From Eretmocerus hayati (Eukaryota; Arthropoda; Insecta; Hymenoptera; Aphelinidae): 64,000 bases of DNA. Of the stretch, positions 38,994 through 52,576 are shown piece after piece. Numbering within the stretch: position 1 is the first letter of the stretch; each line of letters begins with the position of its first letter. The notes under the pieces are model-generated. The model did not search any database and had not been told where the DNA came from. It was given only the letters and a program-made list of their open reading frames with translations. The position numbers and the translations under genes are program-made. The DNA lies in the NCBI GenBank assembly GCA_029851415.1, contig CM056741.1, forward strand, positions 89,005,282 to 89,069,281, read 5' to 3'.

Positions 38994-41198
38994 CGGTATT
39001 AGAGGTGACACTCGTGATCCGGTACTGTGGTGACGCTCATGATTCGGTATTAGAGGTGGCACTCGTGGTCAAGTAATCGAGGTGATAATCGTGGTCCAGT
39101 ACTCAAGGTGACACCTGTTATCCGGTATTAGAGGTGACACTCGTGATCCGGTACCCGAGTCGACACTCATGATTCAGTATTGGAGGTGACACTCGCGGTC
39201 CAGGACTAGAGGTGACACTCACGGCCCAGTACTCGAGGTGACACTCAAGATCCGGTATTACAGGTGACACTCGTGGTCCAGTACTCGAAGTGATATTCGT
39301 GGTCCAGTACTCGAGGTGAAGATCGTGATCCGGTACTAGAGGTGACACTCGTGATCCAGTACTCGAGGTGATAATCGTGGTCAAGCACTCGAGGTGATAC
39401 TCGTGTTCCAGTACTCAAGACGATACTCGTGGTCCAGTTCTCGAGGTTACACTCGTAGTCCAGTACTCGAGGCGACAGTCGTGATCGGGTACTCGAAGTG
39501 ACACTCGCGGTCCAGTACTAGAGGTGACACTCGTGGTCCAGTACTCGAGGTTACACTCGCAGTCCAGTACTCGAGAAGACATCCGTGGTCCAGTACTCGA
39601 GGTGACACTCGTGGTCCAGTACTAGAGGTGACACTCGTGGTCCGGTACTCGAGGTGATACTCGTGGTCCATTACTCGAGGTGACACTCAGAGTCCAGTAC
39701 TCGAGGTAACACTCGTGGTCCAGTACTCGAGGTGACACTCCCGGTCCAGTACTAGAGGTGACACTCGTGGTCCAGTACTAGAGGTGACACTCATGATCCG
39801 GTATTGGAGGTGGCACTCGTGGTCCAGTGATCAAGGTGACACCTGTAATCCGGTATTAGAGGTGACAGTCGTGATACAGTACTCGAAGTGACACTCGTAG
39901 TCCAGTACTCCAGGTGATAGTTGAGGTCCAGTACTCGCAGTGACATTCGTGGTCCAGTTTTTACGATGACAATCATGATCCGGTACTAGAGGTGACACTC
40001 GAGATCCGGTATCAGGGGTAACACTCGTGGTACAGTACTCGAGGTGATACTCGTTGTCCAGTACACGAAATGACACTCGTGGTCCAGTACTCGAGGTTAC
40101 ACTCGAGGTCTAGTACTAGATGTGACCCCCGTGTTCCAGTACTAGATGTGACACTCGTGGTCCAGTACTCGAGGTGCCATTCGTGGTCCAGTACTCGAGG
40201 TGAAGATCGTGATCCGGTACTAGAGGTGACAATCGTGATCCGGTACTAGAGGTGACACTCACGGTTCAGTACTCCAGGCGATACTCGTGGCCCAGTACTG
40301 GATGTGACACTCACGGTCCAGTACTCGAGGTGATAGTCGTGGGCCAGTACTCGAGGTGATAGTCGTGGTCCAGTACCCGAGGTGACATTCGTGGTCCAGT
40401 ACTCGAGGTGAAAATCGTGATCCGGTACTCGAGGTGACAATCGTGATCCGGTACTAGAGGTGACACTCACGGTCCAGTACTCGAGGTGACACTCAAGATC
40501 CGGTATTACAGGTGACACTCGTGGTCAAGTACTCGAAGTGATATTCGTGGTCCAGTACTCGAGGTGCCATTCGTGGTCCAGTACTCGAGGTGGAGATCGT
40601 GATCCGGTACTAGAGGTGACAATCGTGATCCGGTAATGAAGGTGACACTCACGGTTCAGTACTCCAGGTGATACTCGTGGCCCAGTACTGGATGTGACAC
40701 TCGTAGTCCAGTACTCGAGATGATACTCGTGGCCCAGTACTCGAGGTGAACTCCTGGTCCAGTACTCGATGTGACACTCGTGATTCGGTATGAGAGGTGG
40801 CATTCGCGGTCCAGTACTAGATGTGACACTCATGATTCGGTATTAGAGGTGACACTCGTGATCCGGTACTGTGGTGACGCTCATGATTCGGTATTAGAGG
40901 TGGCACTCGTGGTCAAGTAATCGAGGTGATAATCGTGGTCCAGTACTCAAGGTGACACCTGTTATCCGGTATTAGAGGTGACACTCGTGATCCGATACCC
41001 GAGTCGACACTCATGATTCAGTATTGGAGGTGACACTCGCGGTCCAGGACTAGAGGTGACACTCACGGCCCAGTACTCGAGGTGACACTCAAGATCCGGT
41101 ATTACAGGTGACACTCGTGGTCCAGTACTCGAAGTGATATTCGTGGTCCAGTACTCGAGGTGAAGATCGTGATCCGGTACTAGAGGTGACACTCGTGA
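38037..41198. repeat. 1,844-bp tandem unit (one full, one partial copy)
   Basis: Bases 38037-39354 are repeated at 39881-41198, an offset of 1,844 bp (71 monomers minus 2 bp). The second copy breaks off near 41199, where CGTGATGCGG replaces CGTGATCCAG. It starts inside the 17,452-bp-separated block, so it arose after that block reached this place. Confidence 0.85.
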
Positions 41199-41274
41199 TG
41201 CGGTACCCGAGGTGACACAGATAATCCAGTATTGGAGGTGACACTCGCGGTCCAGTACTAGAGGTGACACTCGT

Positions 41275-43399
41275 GGTCCAGTACTAGAGGTGACACTCAT
41301 GATCCGGTATAAGAGGTGACACTCGAGATCCGCCTCCCGAGGTGACACTCATGATTCGGTATTAGAGGTGACACTCGTGATCCGGTACTGTGGTGACACT
41401 CGCGGTCAAGTACTAGAGGTGACACTCATGTTCCGGTATGAGAGGTGACATTCGTGGTCCAATACTCGGGGTGACGCTCATGATTCGGTATTAGAGGTGG
41501 CACTCCTGGTCAAGTAATCGAGGTGATAGTCGTGGTCCAGTACTCAAGGTGACACCTGTTATCCGGTATTGGAGGTGACACTCGTGATCCGGTACCCGAG
41601 TCGACACTCATGATCCAGTATTGAAGGTGACACTCGCGGTCCAGTACTAGAGGTGACACTCGTGGTCCAGTACTAGAGGTGACACTCATGATCCGCTATT
41701 AGAGGTGACACTCGTGATCCGGTTTTCGTGGTGACACTCGCGGTCCAGTACTAGAGGTGACACTCATGATCCAGTATTGGAGGTGACACTCGCGGTCCAG
41801 TACTAGAGGTGACACTCGTGGTCCAGTACTAGCGGTGACACTCGTGATCCGGTATTAGAGGAGACACTCGTGATGCGGTACCCGAGGCGACACTAATGAT
41901 CCAGTATTGGAGGTGACGCTCGCGGTCCAGTACTAGAGGTGACACTCGTGGTCCAGTACTAGAGGTTACACGCATGATCCGGTATTAGAGGTGACACTCG
42001 TGCTCCGGTACCCCAGGTGACACCCATGATCCAGTATTGAAGGTGATACTCACGGTCCAGTACTCGAGGTGATAGTCGTGGTCCAGTACTCGAGGTGATA
42101 GTCGTGGTCCAGTACCCGAGGTGACATTCGTGGTCCAGTACTCGAGGTGAAGATCGTGATCCGGTACTAGGGGTGACAATCGTGATCCGGTACTAGAGGT
42201 GACACTCACGGTCCAGTACTCGAGGTGACACTGAAGATCCGGTATTACAGGTGGCACTCGTGATCCGGTATCAGAGGTGACATTCGTGATACGGTACTCG
42301 AGGTGACACTCGTGTCCAGTACTCGAGGTGAACTCGTGGTCCGGTATTAGAGGTGGCACTCGTGGTCCGGTACTGGAGCCGACACTCGTGGTCCAGAACT
42401 CGAGATGATACTCGTGGCCCAGTACTCGAGGTGAACTCGTGGTCCAGTACCCGAGGTGACACTCGTGATTCGGTATTAGAGGTGGCACTCGTGATCCGGT
42501 ACTCGAGGTGACATTCGCGGTCCAGTACTATAGGTGACACTCATGATCCGGTATTAGAGGTGACACTCGTGATCCGGTACTGTTGTGACACTCGCGGTCC
42601 AGTACTAAAGGTGACACTTCTGATCCGGTATGAGAGGTGACATTCGTGATACGGTACCTGAGGTGACACTCGCGGTCCAGTACTCGAAGTGATATTCGTG
42701 GTCCAGTACTCGAGGTGAACTCGTGGTCCAGTACTCGAGGTGACACTCGTGATTCGGTATTAGAGGTGGCACTCGTGATCCGGTACTCGAGGTGACATTC
42801 GCGGTCCAGTACTATAGGTGACACTCATGATCCGGTATTAGAGGTGACACTCGTGATCCGGTACTGTTGTGACACTCGCGGTCCAGTACTAGAGGTGACA
42901 CTTCTGATCCGGTATGAGAGGTGACATTCGTGATACGGTACCTGAGGTGACACTCGTGGTCCAGTACTCGAAGTGATATTCGTGGTCCAGTACTCGAGGT
43001 GCCATTCGTGGTCCAGTACTCGAGGTGAAGATCGTGATCCGGTACTAGAGGTGACAATCGTGATCCGGTACTAGAGGTGACACTCACGGTTCAGTACTCC
43101 AGGTGATACTCGTGGCCCAGTACTGGATGTAACACTCGTAGTCCAGTACTCGAGGTGACACTCGTGGTCCAGTACTCGAGGTGACACTCGTGGTCCAGTA
43201 CTCGAGGTGATGATCGTGGTCCAGTACTCGAGGTGTTATCCGTGGTCCAGTGCTCGAGGTGATACTCGTGGCCCAGTACTTAACGTGACACTCGTAGTCC
43301 AGTACTCGAGTCGACATTCTTGGTCCAGTACTCGAGGTTACACTCGTGGTCGAGTAATAAAGGTGACACTCGTGGTCTAGTGCTCAAGGTGACACTCGT
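41275..43399. repeat. right domain block, copy A (about 2.1 kb)
   Basis: Begins at GGTATAAGAGGTGACACTCG with AGATCCGCCTCCCGAGG, a variant shared with 43431 and 48141. Matches 43400 onward at an offset of 2,125 bp that falls to 2,100 bp after loss of one monomer. Inside it, a ~285-bp stretch with GGTATCAGAGGTGACATTCG, TACTGTTGTGACACTCG and TACTATAGGTGACAC is itself locally repeated (about 42528 and 42812). Confidence 0.8.
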
Positions 43400-45360
43400 G
43401 GTCCAGTACTAGAGGTGACACTCATGATCCGGTATAAGAGGTGACACTCGAGATCCGCCTCCCGAGGTGACACTCATGATTCGGTATTAGAGGTGACACT
43501 CGTGATCCGGTACTGTGGTGACACTCGCGGTCAAGTACTAGAGGTGACACTCATGTTCCGGTATGAGAGGTGACATTCGTGGTCCAATACTCGGGGTGAC
43601 GCTCATGATTCGGTATTAGAGGTGGCACTCGTGGTCAAGTAATCGAGGTGATAGTCGTGGTCCAGTACTCAAGGTGACACCTGTTATCCGGTATTGGAGG
43701 TGACACTCGTGATCCGGTACCCGAGTCGACACTCATGATCCAGTATTGAAGGTGACACTCGCGGTCCAGTACTAGAGGTGACACTCATGATCCGCTATTA
43801 GAGGTGACACTCGTGATCCGGTTTTCGTGGTGACACTCGCGGTCCAGTACTAGAGGTGACACTCATGATCCAGTATTGGAGGTGACACTCGCGGTCCAGT
43901 ACTAGAGGTGACATTCGTGGTCCAGTACTAGCGGTGACACTCGTGATCCGGTATTAGAGGAGACACTCGTGATGCGGTACCCGAGGCGACACTAATGATC
44001 CAGTATTGGAGGTGACACTCGCGGTCCAGTACTAGAGGTGACAATCGTGGTCCAGTACTAGAGGTTACACTCATGATCCGGTATTAGAGGTGACACTCGT
44101 GCTCCGGTACCCCAGGTGACACCCATGATCCAGTATTGGAGGTGATACTCACGGTCCAGTACTCGAGGTGATAGTCGTGGTCCAGTACTCGAGGTGATAG
44201 TCGTGGTCCAGTACCCGAGGTGACATTCGTTGTCCAGTACTCGAGGTGAAGATCGTGATCCGGTACTAGGGGTGACAATCGTGATCCGGTTCTAGAGGTG
44301 ACACTCACGGTCCAGTACTCGAGGTGACACTGAAGATCCGGTATTACAGGTGGCACTCGTGATCCGGTATCAGAGGTGACATTCGTGATACGGTACTTGA
44401 GGTGACACTCGTGGTCCAGTACTCGAGGTGAACTCGTGGTCCGGTATTAGAGGTGGCACTCGTGGTCCGGTACTGGAGCCGACACTCGTTGTCCAGTCCT
44501 CGAGATGATACTCGTGGCCCAGTACTCGAGGTGAACTCGTGGTCCAGTACTCGAGGTGACACTCGTGATTCGGTATTAGAGGTGGCACTCGTGATCCGGT
44601 ACTCGAGGTGACATTCGCGGTCCAGTACTATAGGTGACACTCATGATCCGGTATTAGAGGTGACACTCGTGATCCGGTACTGTTGTGACACTCGCGGTCC
44701 AGTACTAGAGGTGACACTTCTGATCCGGTATGAGAGGTGACATTCGTGATACGGTACCTGAGGTGACACTCGCGGTCCAGTACTCGAAGTGATATTCGTG
44801 GTCCAGTACTCGAGGTGAACTCGTGGTCCAGTACTCGAGGTGACACTCGTGATTCGGTATTAGAGGTGGCACTCGTGATCCGGTACTCGAGGTGACTTTC
44901 GCGGTCCAGTACTATAGGTGACACTCATGATCCGGTATTAGAGGTGACACTCGTGATCCGGTACTGTTGTGACACTCGCGGTCCAGTACTAGAGGTGACA
45001 CTTCTAATCCGGTATGAGAGGTGACATTCGTGATACGGTACCTGAGGTGACACTCGTGGTCCAGTACTCGAAGTGATATTCGTGGTCCAGTACTCGAGGT
45101 GCCATTCGTGGTCCAGTACTCGAGGTGAAGATCGTGATCCGGTACTAGAGGTGACAATCGTGATCCGGTACTAGAGGTGACACTCACGGTTCAGTACTCC
45201 AGGTGATACTCGTGGCCCAGTACTGGATGTAACACTCGTAGTCCAGTACTCGAGGTGACACTCGTGGTCCAGTACTCGAGGTGACACTCGTGGTCCAGTA
45301 CTCGAGGTGATGATCGTGGTCCAGTACTCGAGGTGTTATCCGTGGTCCAGTGCTCGAGGT
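43400..45360. repeat. right domain block, copy B
   Basis: Direct tandem copy of 41275-43399 with scattered substitutions and one missing monomer. Near 45360 it passes into the older block that also follows 19.4, 25.6 and 36.8 kb. Confidence 0.8.
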
Positions 45361-48120
45361 GACACTCGTAGTCCAGTACTCGAGTCGACATTCTTGGTCC
45401 AGTACTCGAGGTTACACTCGTGTTCGAGTACTAAAGGTGACACTCGTGGTCTAGTGCTCAAGGTGACACTCGTGGTCCAGTACTTTAGGTGACGCTCATG
45501 ATCCGGGATTAGAGGTGGCATCGTGGTCCAGAAATCGAGGTGACACTCATGATCCAGTATAGGAGGAGACACTCACGGTCCGTGACACTCGTGGTCCAGT
45601 ACTAGAGGTGACACTCGTGATCCGGTATTGGAGGTGGCACTCATGGTCTAGTACTCAAGTCGACACTCGTTCTCCGGTATTAGAGGAGACACTCGTAGTC
45701 CGGTACCCGAGGTGACACTCATGATCTAGTATTGGAGGTGACACTCGCGGTCCAGTACTAGAGGTGACACTCGTGGTCCAGTACTAGAGGTGACCCTCAT
45801 GATCCGGTATTAGAGGTGACACTCGTGATCCGGTACCCGAGGTGACACTCATGATCCAGTATAGGAGGTGACACTCACGGTCCAGTACTAGAGGTGACAC
45901 TCGTGGTCCAGTACTAGAGGTGACACTCATGATCCGGTATTGGAGGTGGCACTCGTGGTCCAGTGATCAAGGTGACACCTGTAATCCGGTATTAGAGGTG
46001 ACTTTCGTGATCCAGTACTCGAGGTGATAATCGTGGTCTAGCAGTCGAGGTGATACTCGTGTTCCAGTACTCAAGACGATACTCGTAGTCCAGTACTCGA
46101 GGTTACACGCGTAGTCCATTACTCGAGGCGACACTCGTGGTCCAGTACTCGAGGTGACACTCGTGGTTCAGGACTCGAGGTGACACTCGTGGTTTACTAC
46201 TCGAGTTGACACTCGTGGTCCAGTGCTCGAGGTGACACTCGCGCTCCAGTACTAGAGGTGAACTCATGATCCGGTATTAGGGGTGACACTCGTGATCCGG
46301 TACACATAGTGACACTCGCGGTCCGGTACTAGAGGTGATACTCGCAGTACAGTACTAGAGGTGACCCCCGTGATCCGGTACTCGAAGTGACACTCGTAGT
46401 CCAGTACTCGAGGTGATAGTTGAGGTCCAGTACTCGCAGTGACATTCGTGGTCCAGTTTTTACGATGACAATCATGATCCGGTACTAGAGGTGACACTCG
46501 AGATCCGGTAGTAGGGGTAACACTCGTGGTACAGTACTCGAGGTGATACTCGTTGTCCAGTACACGAAATGACACTCGTGGTCCAGTACTCGAGGTTACA
46601 CTCGAGGTCTAGTACTAGATGTGACCCCCGTGTTCCAGTACTAGATGTGACACTCGCAGTCCAGTACTCGAGGTGATACTCGTGGGCAAGTACTGAAGGT
46701 GACACTCGTAGTCCAGTACTCGAGTCGACATTCGTGGTCCAGTACTCGAGCTTTGACTCGTGGTCCAGTACTAAAGGTGACACTCGTGGTCTAGTGCTCA
46801 AGGTGACACTCGTGGTCCAGTACTATAGGTGATAGTCGTGGTCTAGTACTCAAGTCGACACTTGTTATCCGGTATCAGAGGTGACACTCGTGATCCGGTA
46901 CCCGAGGTGACACTCATGATCTAGTATTGGAGGTGACACTCGCGGTCCAGTACTAGCGGTGACACTCGTGGTCCAGTACTAGAGGTGGACCTCATGATCC
47001 GGTATTAGAGGTGACACTCGTGATCCGGTACCCGAGGTGACACTCATGATCCAGTATAGGAGGTGACACTCACGGTCCAGTACTAGAGGTGACACTCGTG
47101 GTCCAGTACTAGAGGTGACACTCATGATCCGGTATTGGAGGTGGCACTCGTGGTCCAGTGATCAAGGTGACACCTGTAATCCGGTGTTAGAGGTGACACT
47201 CGTAATCCGGTACTGTTGTGACACTCGCGGTCCAGTACTAGAGGTGACACTCCTGATCCGGTATGAGAGGTGACATTCGTGATACGGTACCTGAGGTGAC
47301 ACTCGTGGTCCAGTACTCGAGGTGCCATTCGTGGTCGAGTACTCGAGGTGAAGATCGTGATCCGGTACTAGAGGTGACAATCGTGATCCGGTACTAGAGG
47401 TGACACTCACGGTTCAGTACTCCAGGCGATACTCGTGGCCCAGTACTGGATGTGACACTCACGGTCCAGTACTCGAGGTGATACTCGTGGCCCAGTACTC
47501 GAGGTGAACTCGGGGTCCAGTACTCGATGTGACACTGTGATTCGGTATGAGAGGTGGCATTCGCGGTCCAGTACTAGATGTGACACTCATGATTCGGTAT
47601 TAGAGGTGACATTCGTGATCCGGTACTGTGGTGACGCTCATGATTCAGTATTAGAGGTGGCACTCGTGGTCAAGTAATCGAGGTGATAGTCGTGGTCCAG
47701 TACTCAAGGTGACACCTGTTATCCGGTATTAGAGGTGACACTCGTGATCCGGTACCCGAGTCGACACTCATGATCCAGTATTGGAGGTGACACTCGCGGT
47801 CCAGGACTAGAGGTGACACTCGGGGTCCAGTACTAGAGGTGACACTCATGATCCGGTATTAGAGTTGACACTCGTGATCCGGTTTACGTGGTGACACTCG
47901 CGGTCCAGTACTAGAGGTGACACTCATGATCCAGTATTGGAGGTGACACTCGCGGGCCAGTACTAGAGGTGACACTCGTGGTCCAGTACTAGAGGTGACT
48001 CTCGTGATCCGGTATTAGAGGTGACACTCGTGATGCGGTACCCGAGGTGACACAGATGATCCAGTATTGGAGGTGACACCCGCGGTCCAGTACTAGAGGT
48101 GACACTCGTGGTCCAGTACT
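45361..48120. repeat. copy of middle-domain blocks inside the right domain
   Basis: Bases from about 45361 to 46650 repeat the order of variants in 19397-20850, with the truncated monomer near 45577. Bases 46650-48120 resemble 27.0-27.5 kb and 28.5-28.9 kb and then a mixture of other blocks. This middle-type material sits between right-domain copies B and C. Confidence 0.65.
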
Positions 48121-50185
48121 AGAGGTGACACTCATGATCCGGTATAAGAGGTGACACTCCAGATCCGCCTCCCGAGGTGACACTCATGATTCGATATTAG
48201 AGGTGACACTCGTGATCCGTTACTGTGGTGACACTCGCGGTCAAGTACTAGAGGTGACACTCATGTTCCAGTATTGGAGGTGACACTCGCGGTCCAGTAC
48301 TAGAGGTGACACTCGTGGTCCAGTACTAGCGGTGACACTCGTGATCCGGTATTAGAGGTGACACTCGTGATGCGGTACCCGAGGCGACACTAATGATCCA
48401 GTATTGGAGGTGACACTCGCGGTCCAGTACTAGAGGTGACACTCGTGGTCCAGTACTAGAGGTGACACTCATGATCCGGTATTAGAGGTGACACTCGTGA
48501 TCCGGTACCCCAGGTGACACTCATGATCCAGTATTGGAGGTGACACTCGCGGTCCAGTACTCGAGGTGATAGTCGTGGTCCAGTACTCGAGGTGATAGTC
48601 GTGGTCCAGTACCCGAGGTGACATTCGTGGTCCAGTACTCGAGGTGAAGATCGTGATCCGGTACTAGGGGTGACAATCGTGATCCGGTACTAGAGGTGAC
48701 ACTCACGGTCCAGTACTCGAGGTGACACTCAAGATCCGGTATTACAGGTGGCACTCGTGATCCGGTATCAGAGGTGACATTCGTGATACGGTACTCGAGG
48801 TGACACTCGTGGTCCAGTACTCGAGGTGAGCTCGTGGTCCGGTATTAGAGGTGGCACTCGTGGTCCGGTACTGGAGCCGACACTCGCGGTCCAGTACTCG
48901 AGATGATACTCGTGGCCCAGTACTCGAGGTGAACTCGTGGTCCAGTCCTCGAGGTGACACTCGTGATTCGGTATTAGAGGTGGCACTCGTGATCCGGTAC
49001 TCGAGGTGACATTCGCGGTCCAGTACTATAGGTGACACTCATGATCCGGTATTAGAGGTGACACTCGTGATCCGGTACTGTTGTGACACTCGCGGTCCAG
49101 TACTAGAGGTGACACTTCTGATCCGGTATGAGAGGTAACATTCGTGATACGGTACCTGAGGTGACACTCGCGGTCCAGTACTCGAAGTGATATTCGTGGT
49201 CCAGTACTCGAGGTGAACTCGTGGTCCAGTACTCGAGGTGACACTCGTGATTCGGTATTAGAAGTGGCACTCGTGATCCGGTACTCGAGGTGACATTCGC
49301 GGTCCAGTACTATAGGTGACACTCATGATCCGGTATCAGAGGTGACACTCGTGATCCGGTACTGTTGTGACACTCGCGGTCCAGTACTAGAGGTGACACT
49401 TCTGATCCGGTATGAGAGGTGACATTCGTGATACGGTACCTGAGGTGACACTCGTGGTCCAGTACTCGAAGTGATATTCGTGGTCCAGTACTCGAGGTGC
49501 CATTCGTGGTCCAGTACTCGAGGTGAAGATCGTGATCCGGTACTAGAGGTGACAATCGTGATCCGGTACTAGAGGTGACAATCGTGATCCGGTACTCGAG
49601 GTGACACTCACGGTTCAGTACTCCAGGTGATACTCGTGGCCCAGTACTGGATGTAACACTCGTAGTCCAGTACTCGAGGTGACACTCGTGGTCCAGTACT
49701 CGAGGTGACACTCGTGGTCCAGTACTCGAGGTGATGATCGTGGTCCAGTACTCGAGGTGTTATCCGTGGTCCAGTGCTCGAGGTGACATTCCTGGTCCAG
49801 TACTCGAGTTCACACTCGTGGTCTAGTTCTCTAGGTGATAATCGTGGTCCAATACTCGAGGTGACACTCATGATCCGGTACTCGAGGTGGAACTCGTGGT
49901 CCAGTACTCGAGGTGACACTCGTGGTCCAGTACTCGAGGTGAACTCGTGGTCCAGTACTCTAGGTGACACCTGTAATCCGGTATCAGATGTGACATTCGT
50001 CATCCGGTACCCGAGGTGACACTCATGATCCAGTATCGGAGGTGAGACTCATGGTCCAGTGCTAGAGGTGACACTCATGATCCGGTATTAGAGGTGGGAC
50101 TCGTGGTCCAGTGATCGAGGTGATAGTCGTGGTCCAGTACTCGAGGTGACATCCATGGTCGGTACTCGAGGTGAAACTCGTGATC
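48121..50185. repeat. right domain block, copy C
   Basis: Starts with the same GGTATAAGAGG and CCGCCTCCCGAGG variant as copies A and B, then follows their order of variants. Its core matches copy D at an offset near 2,111 bp. The last part (49601-50180) also matches 51441-52020 at 1,840 bp, showing indel differences of whole monomers between copies. Borders are approximate. Confidence 0.7.
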
Positions 50186-52030
50186 CGGTACCCGAGTCGA
50201 CACTCATGATCCAGTATTGAAGGTGACACTCGCGGTCCAGTACTAGAGGTGACACTCGTGGTCCAGTACTAGAGGTGACACTCATGATCCGGTATTAGAG
50301 GTGACACTCGTGATCCGGTTTTCGTGGTGACACTCGCGGTCCAGTACTAGAGGTGACACTCATGATCCAGTATTGGAGGTGACACTCGCGGTCCAGTACT
50401 AGAGGTGACACTCGTGGTCCAGTACTAGCGGTGACACTCGTGATCCGGTATTAGAGGTGACACTCGTGATGCGGTACCCGAGGCGACACTAATGATCCAG
50501 TACTGGAGGTGACGTTCGCGGTCCAGTACTAGAGGTGACACTCGTGGTCCAGTACTAGAGGTGACACTCATGATCCGGTATTAGAGGTGACACTCGTAAT
50601 CCGGTACCCCAGGTGACACTCATGATCCAGTATTGGAGGTGACACTCGCGGTCCAATACTCGAGGTGATAGTCGTGGTCCAGTACTCGAGGTGATAGTCG
50701 TGGTCCAGTACCCGAGGTGACATTCGTGGTCCAGTACTCGAGGTGAAGAATGTGATCCGGTACTAGGGGTGACAATCGTGATCCGGTACTAGAGGTGACA
50801 CTCACGGTCCAGTACTCGAGGTGACACTCAAGATCCGGTATTACAGGTGGCACTAGTGATCCGGTATCAGAGGTGACATTCGTGATACGGTACTCGAGGT
50901 GACACTCGTGGTCCAGTACTCGAGGTGAACTCGTGGCCCGGTATTCGAGGTGGCACTCGTGGTCCGGTACTGGAGCCGACACTCGTGGTCCAGTACTCGA
51001 GATGATACTCGTGGCCCAGTACTCGAGGTGAACTCGTGGTCCAGTACTCGAGGTGATATTCGTGGTCCAGTACTCGAGGTGAACTCGTGGTCCAGTACTC
51101 GAGGTGACACTCGTGATTCGGTATTAGAGGTGGCACTCGTGATCCGGTACTCGAGGTGACATTCGCGGTCCAGTACTATAGGTGACACTCATGATCCGGT
51201 ATTAGAGGTGACACTCGTGATCCGGTACTGTTGTGACACTCGCGGTCCAGTACTAGAGGTGACACTTCTGATCCGGTATGAGAGATGACAATCGTGATAC
51301 GGTACCTGAGGTGACACTCGTGGTCCAGTACTCGAAGTGATATTCGTGGTCCAGTACTCGAGGTGCCATTCGTGGTCCAGTACTCGAGGTGAAGATCGTG
51401 ATCCGGTACTAGAGGTGACAATCGTGATCCGGTACTAGAGGTGACACTCACGGTTCAGTACTCCAGGTGATACTCGTGGCCCAGTACTGGATGTAACACT
51501 CGTAGTCCAGTACTCGAGGTGACACTCGTGGTCCAGTACTCGAGGTGACACTCGTGGTCCAGTACTCGAGGTGATGATCGTGGTCCAGTACTCGAGGTGT
51601 TATTCGTGGTCCAGTGCTCGAGGTGACATTCCTGGTCCAGTACTCGAGTTTACACTGGTGGTCTAGTTCTCTAGGTGATAATCGTGGTCCAATACTCGAG
51701 GTGACACTCATATTCCGGTACTCGAGGTGGAACTCGTGGTCCAGTACTCGACGTGACACTCGTGGTCCAGTACTCGAGGTGAACTCGTGGTCCAGTACTC
51801 TAGGTGACACCTGCAATCCGGTATCAGAGGTGACATTCGTGATCCGGTACCCGAGGTGACACTCATGATCCAGTATTGGAGGTGACACTCATGGTCCAGT
51901 ACTAGAGGTGACACTCATGATCCGGTATTAGAGGTGGGACTCGTGGTCCAGTGATCGAGGTGATAGTCGTGGTCCAGTACTCGAGGTGACATCCATGGTC
52001 GGTACTCGAGGTGAAACTCGTGATCCGGTA
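50186..52030. repeat. right domain block, copy D
   Basis: Begins at the CCCGAGTCGACACTCATG variant shared with 41595 and 43720 and follows copy C. From 52030 to 52581 the array continues as ordinary monomers in no repeat unit I could assign. Confidence 0.7.
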
Positions 52031-52576
52031 CTAGAGGTGACAATCGTGATCCGGTACTAGAGGTGACACTCGCGGTCTTGTACTCGAGGTGACCCTCATG
52101 ATCCGGTATTAGAGGTGGCACTCGTGATCCGGTATTAGAGGTGACATTCCGCATCCGGTACTCGAGGTGAGACTCGTGTCCCAGTACTCGAGGTGACAGT
52201 CGCGGTCCAGTACTAGAGGTGAAACTCATGATCCGATATTAGAGGTAAGACTCGTGATACGGTACTCGAGGTGACACTCGTGGTCCAGTACTCGAGGTGA
52301 AACTCAGGGTCCAGTACTCGAGGTTACACTCGATGTCTAGTACTAGAAGTGACCCCCGTGGTCCAGTACTAGAAGTGACACTCGTGGTCCAGTACTAGAG
52401 GTGACACTCGTAGTTAGTACTCGAGGTGACACTCGTGGTCCAGTACTCGAGGTGAACTCGTGGTCCAGTACTCGAGGTGACGCTCATGATTCGGTATTAG
52501 AGGTGGCACTTGTGATCCGGTACTCAAGGTGACATTCCCGGTCCAGTACTAGAGGTGACACTCATGATCCGGTATT

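Larger units (their letters stand above)
16831..41274. repeat. middle satellite domain, mosaic of higher-order blocks
   Basis: This domain shows variants such as GTTCCAGTACTCAAGACG, GTGATAATCGTGG, GGCCCAGTACTGGATGTG and GGTGAAGATCGTGATCC. Blocks of about 0.7 to 2.2 kb recur in changing order. Offsets are often not multiples of 26 because of 25-bp monomers and a 16-bp truncated monomer. The first 2.5 kb (16.9-19.4 kb) holds the same variants but I could not assign it to a clear large duplication. Borders are approximate. Confidence 0.7.
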
